DNA of 17,366 nucleotides from positions 1 to 17,366 of the forward strand of contig JAFYKO010000008.1 of NCBI GenBank assembly GCA_017537515.1, in the 5' to 3' direction. Positions 7,056 through 13,210 of this stretch are shown in pieces. Each line of letters opens with the position of its first letter. The first letter of the stretch is position 1. Under the pieces are notes generated by a model. The model did no database searches. It worked only from the letters and a program-made list of their open reading frames with translations, and had not been told where the DNA came from. This stretch comes from Clostridia bacterium (GTDB taxonomy: Bacteria; Bacillota; Clostridia; Christensenellales; UBA1242). Both the position numbers and the translations under genes were made by a program.

Positions 7056-7144
7056 CAGCTCCAAAACTGTGTGGCAAAGCCACTTTTATTTTTGCAAAGC
7101 AAAAATAAAAAGCAACGATAAATCGTTGCTCAGTTTTGGAGCTG
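7056..7144. repeat. Cloverleaf-like set of perfect hairpins
   Basis: CAGCTCCAAAACTG (7056-7069) is an exact reverse complement of CAGTTTTGGAGCTG (7131-7144). Enclosed without gaps are three perfect hairpins: GTGGC/GCCAC with an AAA loop (7071-7083), a 12-bp stem with an AAA loop (7084-7110) and AGCAACGAT/ATCGTTGCT (7111-7130). Only position 7070 and the loops are unpaired. The right outer arm includes the CCA end of the tRNA-Thr fragment. It may also act as a terminator. Confidence 0.75.
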
Positions 7145-7181
7145 ATGGCGGGAATCGGACCCGCGACCTCCACCTTACCAA
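7137..7181 (-). pseudogene. tRNA-Thr(GGU) 3' fragment, probable attachment site
   Basis: On the minus strand the sequence reads as an anticodon loop TTGGTAA (7181-7175, anticodon GGT), 3' anticodon stem GGTGG, variable region AGGTC, a perfect T arm GCGGG/CCCGC with loop TCCGATT (7164-7148), acceptor strand CATCAGC (7147-7141), discriminator T and CCA (7139-7137). Upstream of the loop the match to a tRNA-Thr ends: the 5' anticodon strand is CGTTC instead of CCACC, and no D arm or acceptor GCTGATG follows. A break in the anticodon loop is a known crossover location of tyrosine integrases. The gene cannot make a tRNA. Confidence 0.8.
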
Positions 7182-7265
7182 GAACGAGCCCTGAAAACCA
7201 AGTGTGTGAGCCCTATGTCTTAAAATCATAGATAAATAAAGACATTTTGTAATATAAGAAAATAT

Positions 7266-7355
7266 TTGCTGTCTTTTGCTTTTTGAGATTGACAGCAATT
7301 GACAGCAATTGCGGTGTTTTTGAGTAATTTAAATGTTCTAAAACTGTCTAAAACT
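7266..7355. repeat. Tandem 10-bp repeats beside the tRNA fragment
   Basis: TTGACAGCAA is repeated in tandem at 7289-7298 and 7299-7308, and an inverted copy TTGCTGTC is at 7266-7273. A second pair, TCTAAAACT, is at 7337-7345 and 7347-7355, also with a 10-bp period. Helical-period repeats next to an attachment site are typical of arm-type integrase or Xis sites; the assignment is inference. Confidence 0.5.
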
Positions 7356-7358
7356 ATA

Positions 7359-7391
7359 TAAAAAGAAATATCACTAGGAATTAACCTAATG
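7359..7391 (-). terminator. Probable terminator of the TetR-family gene
   Basis: On the minus strand CATTAGG (7391-7385) pairs with CCTAGTG (7378-7372), including one wobble, with a 6-nt loop. A T-rich run (7366-7359) follows, 8 nt after the stop of the regulator gene at 7399. Confidence 0.6.
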
Positions 7392-7398
7392 CTATTTT

Positions 7399-7941
7399 TT
7401 AACAATTTCTGTTTTTATACTCATCAAGAAGGAGTTTTGCCATATCTTCTGGACTCTCTTTACAATCCCTTTTAATCCATAATCTGCACATTTCTTTAAT
7501 TCCTGCACCAAAGAAACTTGCACGATAGAATATACCAATATTATTTGTTTTGTCTATATTGGTTTTTTCGCCAATATTTCTTAATACATCTATTTTTGTA
7601 TTTGTTTCTGCAAGAGTTTGATAAGGAATGCTTAAAAATGCTTTATAGAAATATTTGTTTTCTTTTATAAAAGTAAACATCTCAACAAATGCTTGATGAT
7701 TTTGCTTTAAACCATAATCAAAAATAGAAGCCATACTTTTTGCAAACTTACTTTCTATTTTTATTACAAGGTCGTTGATGTCGTCATAGTGGCAATAAAA
7801 TGTGCTACGATTGATATTTGCTTGCTCACATATTTGACTAATATTTATATCTTCGTATTTATGATTAAGAATTAAAGCGAGAAATGCTGTTTCAATTTTT
7901 TCACTGCTCATTTTGTATCTTGAATTATTTTTTATATTCAT
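7399..7941 (-). CDS. TetR/AcrR-family transcriptional regulator, 180 aa
   Basis: A cytosolic DNA-binding repressor. The N-terminal helix-turn-helix domain covers about residues 14-58, with I-E-T-A-F-L-A-L-I-L (16-25), I-S-Q-I-C-E-Q-A-N-I-N-R-S-T-F-Y-x-H-Y (about 34-52) and the next helix D-L-V-I-K-I. The ligand-binding half resembles the TetR_C_7 (DhaS-like) type, with an F-x-x-A-G-I-K-E-M-C-R-L-W-I-K motif near 149-163. It is transcribed away from the duplicated ABC transporter operon, and the shared intergenic region has repeated candidate operators. Regulation of that operon and of itself is therefore likely. Its inducer may be an antimicrobial or a substrate of the transporter. TTAGGAG precedes the ATG. 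Confidence 0.9.
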   Translation of the reverse strand: MNIKNNSRYKMSSEKIETAFLALILNHKYEDINISQICEQANINRSTFYCHYDDINDLVIKIESKFAKSMASIFDYGLKQNHQAFVEMFTFIKENKYFYKAFLSIPYQTLAETNTKIDVLRNIGEKTNIDKTNNIGIFYRASFFGAGIKEMCRLWIKRDCKESPEDMAKLLLDEYKNRNC

Positions 7942-7958
7942 AATTTACTCCTAAACCC

Positions 7959-8116
7959 CATTATTCCAACACATAAAATCCCTTTGTTTAAGTAATAATT
8001 ATTATTCCAACAAAGTGTCTTTTTTTGTGGTGTGCAAATTTTTTAATTCGTTGTAATTGCAAAAACAATATACTATAATTTTATTAACAAGTCAAGTGTT
8101 GGAGTAATGCTTGACT
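7959..8116. promoter_or_regulatory. Candidate TetR operators in the divergent region
   Basis: The motif ATTAYTCCAACA occurs three times: 7960-7971 (within CATTATTCCAACAC), 8001-8012, and inverted at 8098-8109 (GTTGGAGTAATG region). The middle copy is part of a 34-bp imperfect palindrome at 7982-8015 with outer arms CTTTGTT/AACAAAG and centre TAATAATTATTA. The third copy lies inside a 7-bp perfect inverted repeat AGTCAAG/CTTGACT (8090-8096/8110-8116), right at the predicted transcription start of the ABC operon. Confidence 0.55.
8051..8079 (+). promoter_or_regulatory. Promoter of the coiled-coil/ABC operon
   Basis: TTGTAA (8051-8056), a 17-bp spacer and TATAAT (8074-8079). Transcription would start near 8086, directly beside the AGTCAAG/CTTGACT inverted repeat, which fits repression by the divergent TetR protein. 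Confidence 0.75.
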
Positions 8117-8146
8117 GAAATTAAAAAAATTAAGGAGAATAATATT

Positions 8147-8524
8147 ATGGAAGAAAAGAAAGTAAACAATGAAGAAAAAGTAGAAAAAAAGGAAAATATC
8201 TTAACAAAAACAGGAAAGTTTTTTAAAAATGCTTTTCACGATATGGCTGAAAACACAAAAGCACAACACGAAGTATCAAAAGCAGAATTTGCAGCAGCAA
8301 AAGCAGAAGCAAAAGCAAACTTTGAAGAAAATCGTGGAACTAACACTTTAAAAAGAGCAAAGGAAATAGGAAAACAATCTTGGGACGATGCTCATATGAG
8401 CCCACAAGAGAGAACTGCAAAAGTAAGAGAAGAACAAAAGAAACAAATTGAAGAAGCAAATGAAAGAATTAGGGTTGCTAATGAAAGATATAATGCAGCA
8501 AAGGTTGAAAAAAAGAAAAAGTAA
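8147..8524 (+). CDS. Charged coiled-coil protein, 125 aa, first gene of the ABC operon
   Basis: The ATG at 8147 follows AAGGAGA (8132-8138) with ideal spacing. A TTG at 8111 in the same frame lacks a site and overlaps the operator. The product is almost all Lys, Glu, Ala and Asn. Residues 40-65 and 85-122 are long helices with heptad character (repeats such as A-A-A-K-A-E-A-K-A and E-E-A-N-E-R-I-R-V-A-N-E-R), so it is probably a helical or coiled-coil cytosolic protein. It has no membrane segment or known catalytic motif. Similar short charged proteins are seen near ABC exporters in Firmicutes, but no function is established to my knowledge. It ends 17 nt before the first ATPase gene. Confidence 0.85.
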   Translation: MEEKKVNNEEKVEKKENILTKTGKFFKNAFHDMAENTKAQHEVSKAEFAAAKAEAKANFEENRGTNTLKRAKEIGKQSWDDAHMSPQERTAKVREEQKKQIEEANERIRVANERYNAAKVEKKKK

Positions 8525-8541
8525 ATCTAGGAGTTATTAGT

Positions 8542-9444
8542 ATGAACGCAATAGAAATTAAAGGATTAAAAAAATCATTTAGAGGTATGTATGCTCTCAA
8601 TGGTCTTGATATGACTGTTCCGGTCGGTTCTATTTATGGATTTATTGGCGAAAATGGAAGCGGAAAGTCCACGACAGAAAAACTTATTTGTGGACACCTA
8701 GTTAAAGATAGTGGCACAATAAAGTTATTCGGTAAAGATTATACCGATGCCGGGACTCGTATTAGAGTTGGGGCATTGATTGAAAACGCTGGCTGTTTCC
8801 CAAATTCTAGCATTTTTATGAACCTGAAAATGCAATGTTTAAATTTGGGGATTGAAAACATTGAAGAAGAAATTTCAAGGGTTTTAAAGATTGTCAGAAT
8901 GGAAGAGCATAGAGAACTCAAGTTCAAAAAATGTTCCCTTGGTATGAAGCAAAGAGTGGGCATAGCTATGGCACTTTTAGGGAATCCGGCCCTTTTAATA
9001 TTGGATGAACCAATAAACGGTCTTGATACGGATGGTATGAAAATTATGCGAGAAATTTTGGTGGAAATTACGCAGGATTATAATTGCACAGTTCTAATCT
9101 CTTCGCATATCTTGGGCGAACTTGAAAAGATTGCTACGCATTATGGCATAATCCGTCAAGGCAAAATGATACAAGAATTAACTGCAAAAGAAATGGAATC
9201 AAGAGCAAGAGTTTTTGTTTCGTTTAAGGTCGCTGAACCTGAAAAGGCGATTTTGATATTAAAGAAAAAATATTCCAATGTTCGTGAAGAACTTGGATTT
9301 GTTCGAGTGTATGATGAAGAAGATGTTGATGGAGTTGTAAAATACCTTATAGACAACAACATTATCCCAAGCGAAATAAATAAAAACAAAGTTGGGCTTG
9401 AGGAATACTATATTGAACTTATGACAAACAAGGAGGTGAAATAA
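8542..9444 (+). CDS. ABC transporter ATP-binding protein 1, BcrA/lantibiotic-protection type
   Basis: A 300-residue nucleotide-binding subunit that should energise the permease encoded next. It has Walker A G-E-N-G-S-G-K-S-T (36-44), a signature S-L-G-M-K-Q-R (132-138) in place of LSGGQ, as is usual in this subfamily, Walker B L-L-I-L-D-E with Glu156, the D-loop G-L-D and switch His189 (S-S-H). The C-terminal 90 residues form the extension found in BcrA/LanF-like ATPases, ending in E-Y-Y-I-E-L-M-T-N-K-E-V-K. The last codons contain the AAGGAGGTG ribosome binding site of the permease gene. The likely role is export of, or self-protection from, a hydrophobic or peptide antimicrobial; the substrate is unknown. 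TAGGAG precedes the ATG. Confidence 0.93.
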   Translation: MNAIEIKGLKKSFRGMYALNGLDMTVPVGSIYGFIGENGSGKSTTEKLICGHLVKDSGTIKLFGKDYTDAGTRIRVGALIENAGCFPNSSIFMNLKMQCLNLGIENIEEEISRVLKIVRMEEHRELKFKKCSLGMKQRVGIAMALLGNPALLILDEPINGLDTDGMKIMREILVEITQDYNCTVLISSHILGELEKIATHYGIIRQGKMIQELTAKEMESRARVFVSFKVAEPEKAILILKKKYSNVREELGFVRVYDEEDVDGVVKYLIDNNIIPSEINKNKVGLEEYYIELMTNKEVK

Positions 9445-10266
9445 TTGGAAAAAACAAACAATTTAAAATTTGATACACCTAGTTTTGGTAAAAGAATCAA
9501 AGGGATGTTGGCCGTTGATTTTTATAGATTATTTCACACACCACTGTTTTATATATTCTTGGCAGTAGCGGCGGTTATTCCAGCAATGATAATTGGCACA
9601 ACAGGAATGGAATCTTCGCAAACTGGTGCCTTATTCACAAATGTTTGGCAAGCCATCGCCGCAGAAGGTCCGCTTTATGTTGTTCAAAATATAGGCCAAT
9701 ACGCAAATATGAATATGGTATTTATATTTGGTGGAATAATGGTGTCTATCTTTATTGGACACGATTATAAAAGTGGTTATGTAAAACAATTATTCACAAC
9801 TCATCCCAAAAAGCAAGATTATATGTTGAGTAAAACTATAATTTGTGCTTTTGCTATGGCGTGTATGTGTATAACATATTTATTTGGTGCAATTCTTGCT
9901 GGGCTTTTTGTGGGCTTATCTTTTTCAGTAAATGCTGGCTCTCTTATCTGTGCAATTCTTGGAAAAATTATTATGAGTCTTGCTTGGGCAAGTTTGTATG
10001 TTTTCTTAAATATTATTTTTAGGAAACACTTTTGGATTTCAATAGTTTCATCATTTTTCTTTGGAACAGGCATTTTGATTATCGGTGCGGCTGGAATACT
10101 TGGCAACTCTGCTGTTTTAAATATATTTTTGTATGGGTCATCTGTCAATGCGTGCTTGTCGTGTGATATATTCGCTTTATTGACTTGCCTAATTGTTTCG
10201 ATTGTATGGGCGGTTATTTACAATATTCTTGGAACACATATTTTAAATAAAAGTGATGTGTATTAG
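9445..10266 (+). CDS. ABC-2 type permease 1, 273 aa
   Basis: An integral membrane partner of the preceding ATPase. It starts with TTG immediately after the ATPase stop, using AAGGAGGTG (9430-9438). After a short cytoplasmic N-terminus (with G-K-R-I-K-G-M-L-A-V-D-F-Y-R-L-F) there are about six hydrophobic segments, near 33-52, 88-106, 130-155, 165-190, 196-218 and 238-262. The cytoplasmic loop near 107-125 carries D-Y-K-S-G-Y-V-K-Q-L-F, which recurs in permease 2 as D-F-R-S-G-Y-A-K-N-L-F and probably contacts the ATPase. It is similar to LanE/LanG or BcrB-like permeases (ABC2_membrane_4 type). Confidence 0.88.
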   Translation: MEKTNNLKFDTPSFGKRIKGMLAVDFYRLFHTPLFYIFLAVAAVIPAMIIGTTGMESSQTGALFTNVWQAIAAEGPLYVVQNIGQYANMNMVFIFGGIMVSIFIGHDYKSGYVKQLFTTHPKKQDYMLSKTIICAFAMACMCITYLFGAILAGLFVGLSFSVNAGSLICAILGKIIMSLAWASLYVFLNIIFRKHFWISIVSSFFFGTGILIIGAAGILGNSAVLNIFLYGSSVNACLSCDIFALLTCLIVSIVWAVIYNILGTHILNKSDVY

Positions 10267-10277
10267 GAGGAAAGATT

Positions 10278-11183
10278 ATGAATGCAATAGAAATTAGAAA
10301 TTTAACAAAAAACTTTGGTGAAAAACAAGCACTATCTGGTCTTAATATGACAGTTCCTATGGGCTCTATTTATGGGTTTATTGGCGAGAATGGAAGCGGT
10401 AAATCCACAACTGAAAAAATTATTTGCGGGCTTATTCACCCCACAAGTGGAAGTATTAAACTGTATGATAGAGATTATAAAAACCCTGATGTTCGAGCAA
10501 GTATAGGCGTTTTGATAGAGGCTCCTGGTTGTTTTCCGAATTTAAGCGTTTGGAATAATTTGATAATACAAGCAACAAATCTTTCAATCCACGACAAAGC
10601 AAATGCGGTTAGAAAAGTTTTGACAATGGTTAGAATGGAAGGTGCCGCCGGGAATAAATATAAAAATTGCTCTCTTGGTATGAAACAAAGGATTGGTATT
10701 GCTATGGCCCTTTTGGGGAATCCTAAACTTCTCGTTCTGGACGAACCTATAAATGGCCTTGATGCCGATGGTATGAGAATTATGAGGGAGATACTTACAG
10801 ATATTGCCAACTCTGGCACAACGGTGCTTGTTTCTTCTCATATACTCAGCGAACTCGAAAAAATAGCCACTCACTATGGCATTATTCGTGGTGGCAAAAT
10901 GATTGTAGAAATGACAGCTGAAGAACTTGAAAATAGTTGTCCTACATTCGTTGCAATCCAAACAAAAGATTTGGAAAAAGCGAAAGCAATCTTAAATAAA
11001 AAATATTCAAAAGTGCTAGAAGATGAACAAAAAGAATATTTAAGGATATATGATGCTAAAAGCCCACAAGAAGTTGTCAAATATTTATATGACAACGATA
11101 TTATTGTCAATGAATTAAAAACTGATAAAATTGGTCTTGAAGAATATTATATTAACCTTATGTCAAACAAGGAGGTAAAATAA
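10278..11183 (+). CDS. ABC transporter ATP-binding protein 2, BcrA/lantibiotic-protection type
   Basis: A 301-residue paralogue of the ATPase at 8542, clearly alike along its full length. Walker A is at 36-44, signature S-L-G-M-K-Q-R at 132-138, Walker B L-L-V-L-D-E at 151-156 and switch His188. All catalytic residues are present, so both copies should hydrolyse ATP. It also ends in Y-Y-I-N-L-M-S-N-K-E-V-K, whose codons carry the ribosome binding site of permease 2. AGGAGG overlaps the stop of permease 1 and lies 7 nt before this ATG, so it is translated in the same operon. It may pair with permease 2 as a separate transporter or form a heteromeric complex with the first pair. Confidence 0.93.
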   Translation: MNAIEIRNLTKNFGEKQALSGLNMTVPMGSIYGFIGENGSGKSTTEKIICGLIHPTSGSIKLYDRDYKNPDVRASIGVLIEAPGCFPNLSVWNNLIIQATNLSIHDKANAVRKVLTMVRMEGAAGNKYKNCSLGMKQRIGIAMALLGNPKLLVLDEPINGLDADGMRIMREILTDIANSGTTVLVSSHILSELEKIATHYGIIRGGKMIVEMTAEELENSCPTFVAIQTKDLEKAKAILNKKYSKVLEDEQKEYLRIYDAKSPQEVVKYLYDNDIIVNELKTDKIGLEEYYINLMSNKEVK

Positions 11184-11184
11184 T

Positions 11185-11988
11185 ATGACTGTTGATTTTG
11201 AAAAAAACACCTTTAAAAGAAGAGTCAAAAGTATGTTAGGTGTGGATTTTAGAAGAATGTTCACATCACCGCTTTTCTATATTATGGTAGGGGCCTCTCT
11301 GATTATGCCAATACTTATTTTGGTTATGACCACTATGATGGATGGGACTATTTCAACAAATCCACAAACAGGTGAACAAACGATTATAGAAGGCTTTAAA
11401 AATGTTTGGCAAATCATAGGTTCGGTTAGTGGTGGACAGCAAAGTATGAGTATGGATATTACAAGTATGTGCAATATAAATATGATGTTTTTTATAATAT
11501 CCATATTTGTATGCCTATTTGTTGGCGATGATTTTAGAAGTGGTTATGCAAAAAATTTGTTTACCGTAAGAAGCAAAAAAGATGATTATGTTGTATCAAA
11601 AACAATAACTTGTTTTGTTGCTGGAACAAGTATGATAATTGCCTTTTTTGTTGGCTCAATGCTTGGCGGAGCTATTGCAGGTCTTCCTTTTGCATTAGAA
11701 GGAGCAACCGCTTTTAATGTTGTTATGTGTTTATTATCCAAAATCTTATTGGTTGGAATTTTCTCATCAATATATATTCTAGCAAGCGTATTTACAAAAC
11801 AAAGATTATGGCTGGCACTGATTATTGCTTTTGGAGTTGGAATGCTTATGTTTATGATGATTCCAATCATTACACCACTCAATAGCACGATTGTCAATGT
11901 ATTGCTTTGTTTAGCTGGCTCTATATTGTTTAGCATTGGCATTGGTTTTGGAAGCAAAGCAGTTTTGGATAAACATAGTTTAGTATAA
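11185..11988 (+). CDS. ABC-2 type permease 2, 267 aa
   Basis: The membrane partner of ATPase 2 and a diverged paralogue of permease 1. Both share an N-terminal K-R-(R/I)-K-x-M-L-x-V-D-F-x-R segment, a first transmembrane helix, an N-V-W-Q-x-I extracytoplasmic segment, N-x-N-M-x-F-x before the second helix and the (D/H)D(F/Y)xSGY cytoplasmic loop. About six hydrophobic segments are visible. The ATG follows AAGGAGGT at 7 nt from the end of the site. This is the last gene of the operon; a stem-loop follows within 5 nt. Confidence 0.88.
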   Translation: MTVDFEKNTFKRRVKSMLGVDFRRMFTSPLFYIMVGASLIMPILILVMTTMMDGTISTNPQTGEQTIIEGFKNVWQIIGSVSGGQQSMSMDITSMCNINMMFFIISIFVCLFVGDDFRSGYAKNLFTVRSKKDDYVVSKTITCFVAGTSMIIAFFVGSMLGGAIAGLPFALEGATAFNVVMCLLSKILLVGIFSSIYILASVFTKQRLWLALIIAFGVGMLMFMMIPIITPLNSTIVNVLLCLAGSILFSIGIGFGSKAVLDKHSLV

Positions 11989-11992
11989 AATT

Positions 11993-12034
11993 TAAGCGAG
12001 GCATTTGAAAAACAAACAATGCGTCGCTTACTTT
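11993..12034 (+). terminator. Probable terminator of the ABC operon
   Basis: TAAGCGA-G-GCATT (11993-12005) pairs with AATGC-G-TCGCTTA (12018-12030), 12 bp with one internal G/G mismatch and a 12-nt loop. Only CTTTT follows, so termination may be partial. The next 160 nt up to the membrane protein gene hold no convincing feature. Confidence 0.65.
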
Positions 12035-12191
12035 TGCTGTTATAAAAGCTTTGATATTTTTGATATGACTTCAAACAACACTTTAAACAAATCAATTAAA
12101 ATTACACCTCAAATGCTTAAAACAAATTTATTAAATAGATTTTTTAGGGCACTTGTTAGAATATTTGCACCTATGCTTTAATGGGAGTTTT

Positions 12192-13097
12192 ATGGAAGAA
12201 AAAAAGAAAATCAATTGGAAGAAAATCGGGTTAAATTTAATATACCCACACCTAGCAGTGATAATTTGCCTACTGCCTATTTCTGTTGTGTTTTTAATAT
12301 TATCTCTAATATATTTAGGAACCGAGTCCATCCTTGCAATAGTTTCTTATTTATTATCTTTTTATGTGTTATTGGTTATCTGTTTTAGAATGCCTAAAAT
12401 TATCAAGTTTTTTAAAAACTTTAAGAAAGAAAATAAATATATGCAAAAGTGGTTTTCAGATGTGCATTTAAGAATGAATGTATCACTTTATGGCTCACTA
12501 ATTTGGAATACAGCCTTTGGGTTATTTCAATTAGGGCTTGGGTTTTACCATAATTCATTTTGGTTTTATTCTATGTTTGCTTATTATGTTATGCTGGGAG
12601 TTATGAGGTTTTTCTTGGTTAAACATACAAGAAAATACAAAGCCAACGAGCAAACAGAAATTGAGATGAGGAAATATGTTCTTAGCGGTTGGCTGTTGTT
12701 GTTTATGAACTTGGCACTTGCAGTTATTGTGTTCTTTATTGTTTATTGGAATAAAACATTTAATCATCATATGATAACAACTATCGCTTTGGCAACTTAT
12801 ACTTTCTTAACTTTTACTTTTGCCATTGTAAACATCGTAAGATACAAAAAGTACAAGAGCCCTGTGTATTCAGCAGCCAAAAATATATCGCTTATTGCAG
12901 GCTCAGTCTCAATGCTAACACTTGAAACTACAATGCTGACAACATTTGGCACAAATGAAAACCCATTATTTAATCAAATAATATTATCTCTTACCGGTGT
13001 CGCAGTTATTGGTTTTGCCATAACTATGGCCATCATAATGATAACCAAAGGAACAAAAAACCTAAAAGAAGCAAAAAATTTGGCAAGGAAAAACTAA
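12192..13097 (+). CDS. Conserved polytopic membrane protein, 301 aa
   Basis: An integral membrane protein of unknown function with about seven to eight hydrophobic segments, near residues 20-38, 42-62, 94-112, 119-137, 160-182, 190-212, 230-248 and 262-285. Basic loops separate them, e.g. K-F-F-K-N-F-K-K-E near 70-80. The segment S-P-V-Y-S-A-A-K-N (221-229) followed by a helix with T-L-E-T-T-M-L-T-T-F and the central Y-Y-V-M-L-G-V-x-R-F pattern recall a widespread uncharacterised Firmicutes membrane family with S-P-x-x-S-A-A-K and L-x-T-A-M-I. No pore, enzymatic or transport motif is recognised. The ATG at 12192 follows GGGAG; an upstream TTG in frame (12153) has no site. It lies between two other regulated units and seems monocistronic. 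Confidence 0.8.
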   Translation: MEEKKKINWKKIGLNLIYPHLAVIICLLPISVVFLILSLIYLGTESILAIVSYLLSFYVLLVICFRMPKIIKFFKNFKKENKYMQKWFSDVHLRMNVSLYGSLIWNTAFGLFQLGLGFYHNSFWFYSMFAYYVMLGVMRFFLVKHTRKYKANEQTEIEMRKYVLSGWLLLFMNLALAVIVFFIVYWNKTFNHHMITTIALATYTFLTFTFAIVNIVRYKKYKSPVYSAAKNISLIAGSVSMLTLETTMLTTFGTNENPLFNQIILSLTGVAVIGFAITMAIIMITKGTKNLKEAKNLARKN

Positions 13098-13156
13098 CTC
13101 AAGATTTTCAATTCCACAAAAAATAATGTAATTCAACTGAAAGTTGAGAGAAAAAA

Positions 13157-13195
13157 ATAGCATATAAAGAACTTTTATGCTATAATGGTAGCATA
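13157..13195 (+). promoter_or_regulatory. Promoter with three TAGCATA half-sites
   Basis: The extended -10 TGCTATAAT (TATAAT 13181-13186) has no good -35 box. Around it are ATAGCATA (13157-13164), TATGCTAT (13176-13183) and TAGCATA (13189-13195): the first two form an 8-bp inverted repeat and the last two a 7-bp one. The middle half-site overlaps the -10. The layout suggests an operator, most simply one bound by the XRE domain of the protein encoded directly downstream (autoregulation). Confidence 0.6.
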
Positions 13196-13210
13196 AAGGA
13201 GGAAACTACT

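Noticed and set aside
6920..7108. 62-codon plus-strand frame through the repeats
   Set aside because: It is built from the dispersed repeat (repeated S-E-A-N-A / K-F-A-N-A) and hairpins; it reflects repeat composition rather than a gene.
7137..7230. Complete tRNA gene
   Set aside because: No acceptor 5' strand GCTGATG, no D arm and a mismatched anticodon 5' strand, so only the 3' half is present.
7086..7298. 70-codon minus-strand frame across the tRNA fragment
   Set aside because: Its centre (R-S-R-V-R-F-P-P-S-A-P) is the well-known mistranslation of a tRNA T arm and acceptor.
6825..7400. CRISPR array considered because of the repeats
   Set aside because: Copies are irregularly spaced, some only 17 nt apart, with no uniform spacers and no cas genes.
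12065..12181. 38-codon frame ending just before the membrane protein gene, with an amphipathic basic C-terminus
   Set aside because: No ribosome binding site precedes the ATG and nothing else supports translation. A leader peptide is possible but not supported.
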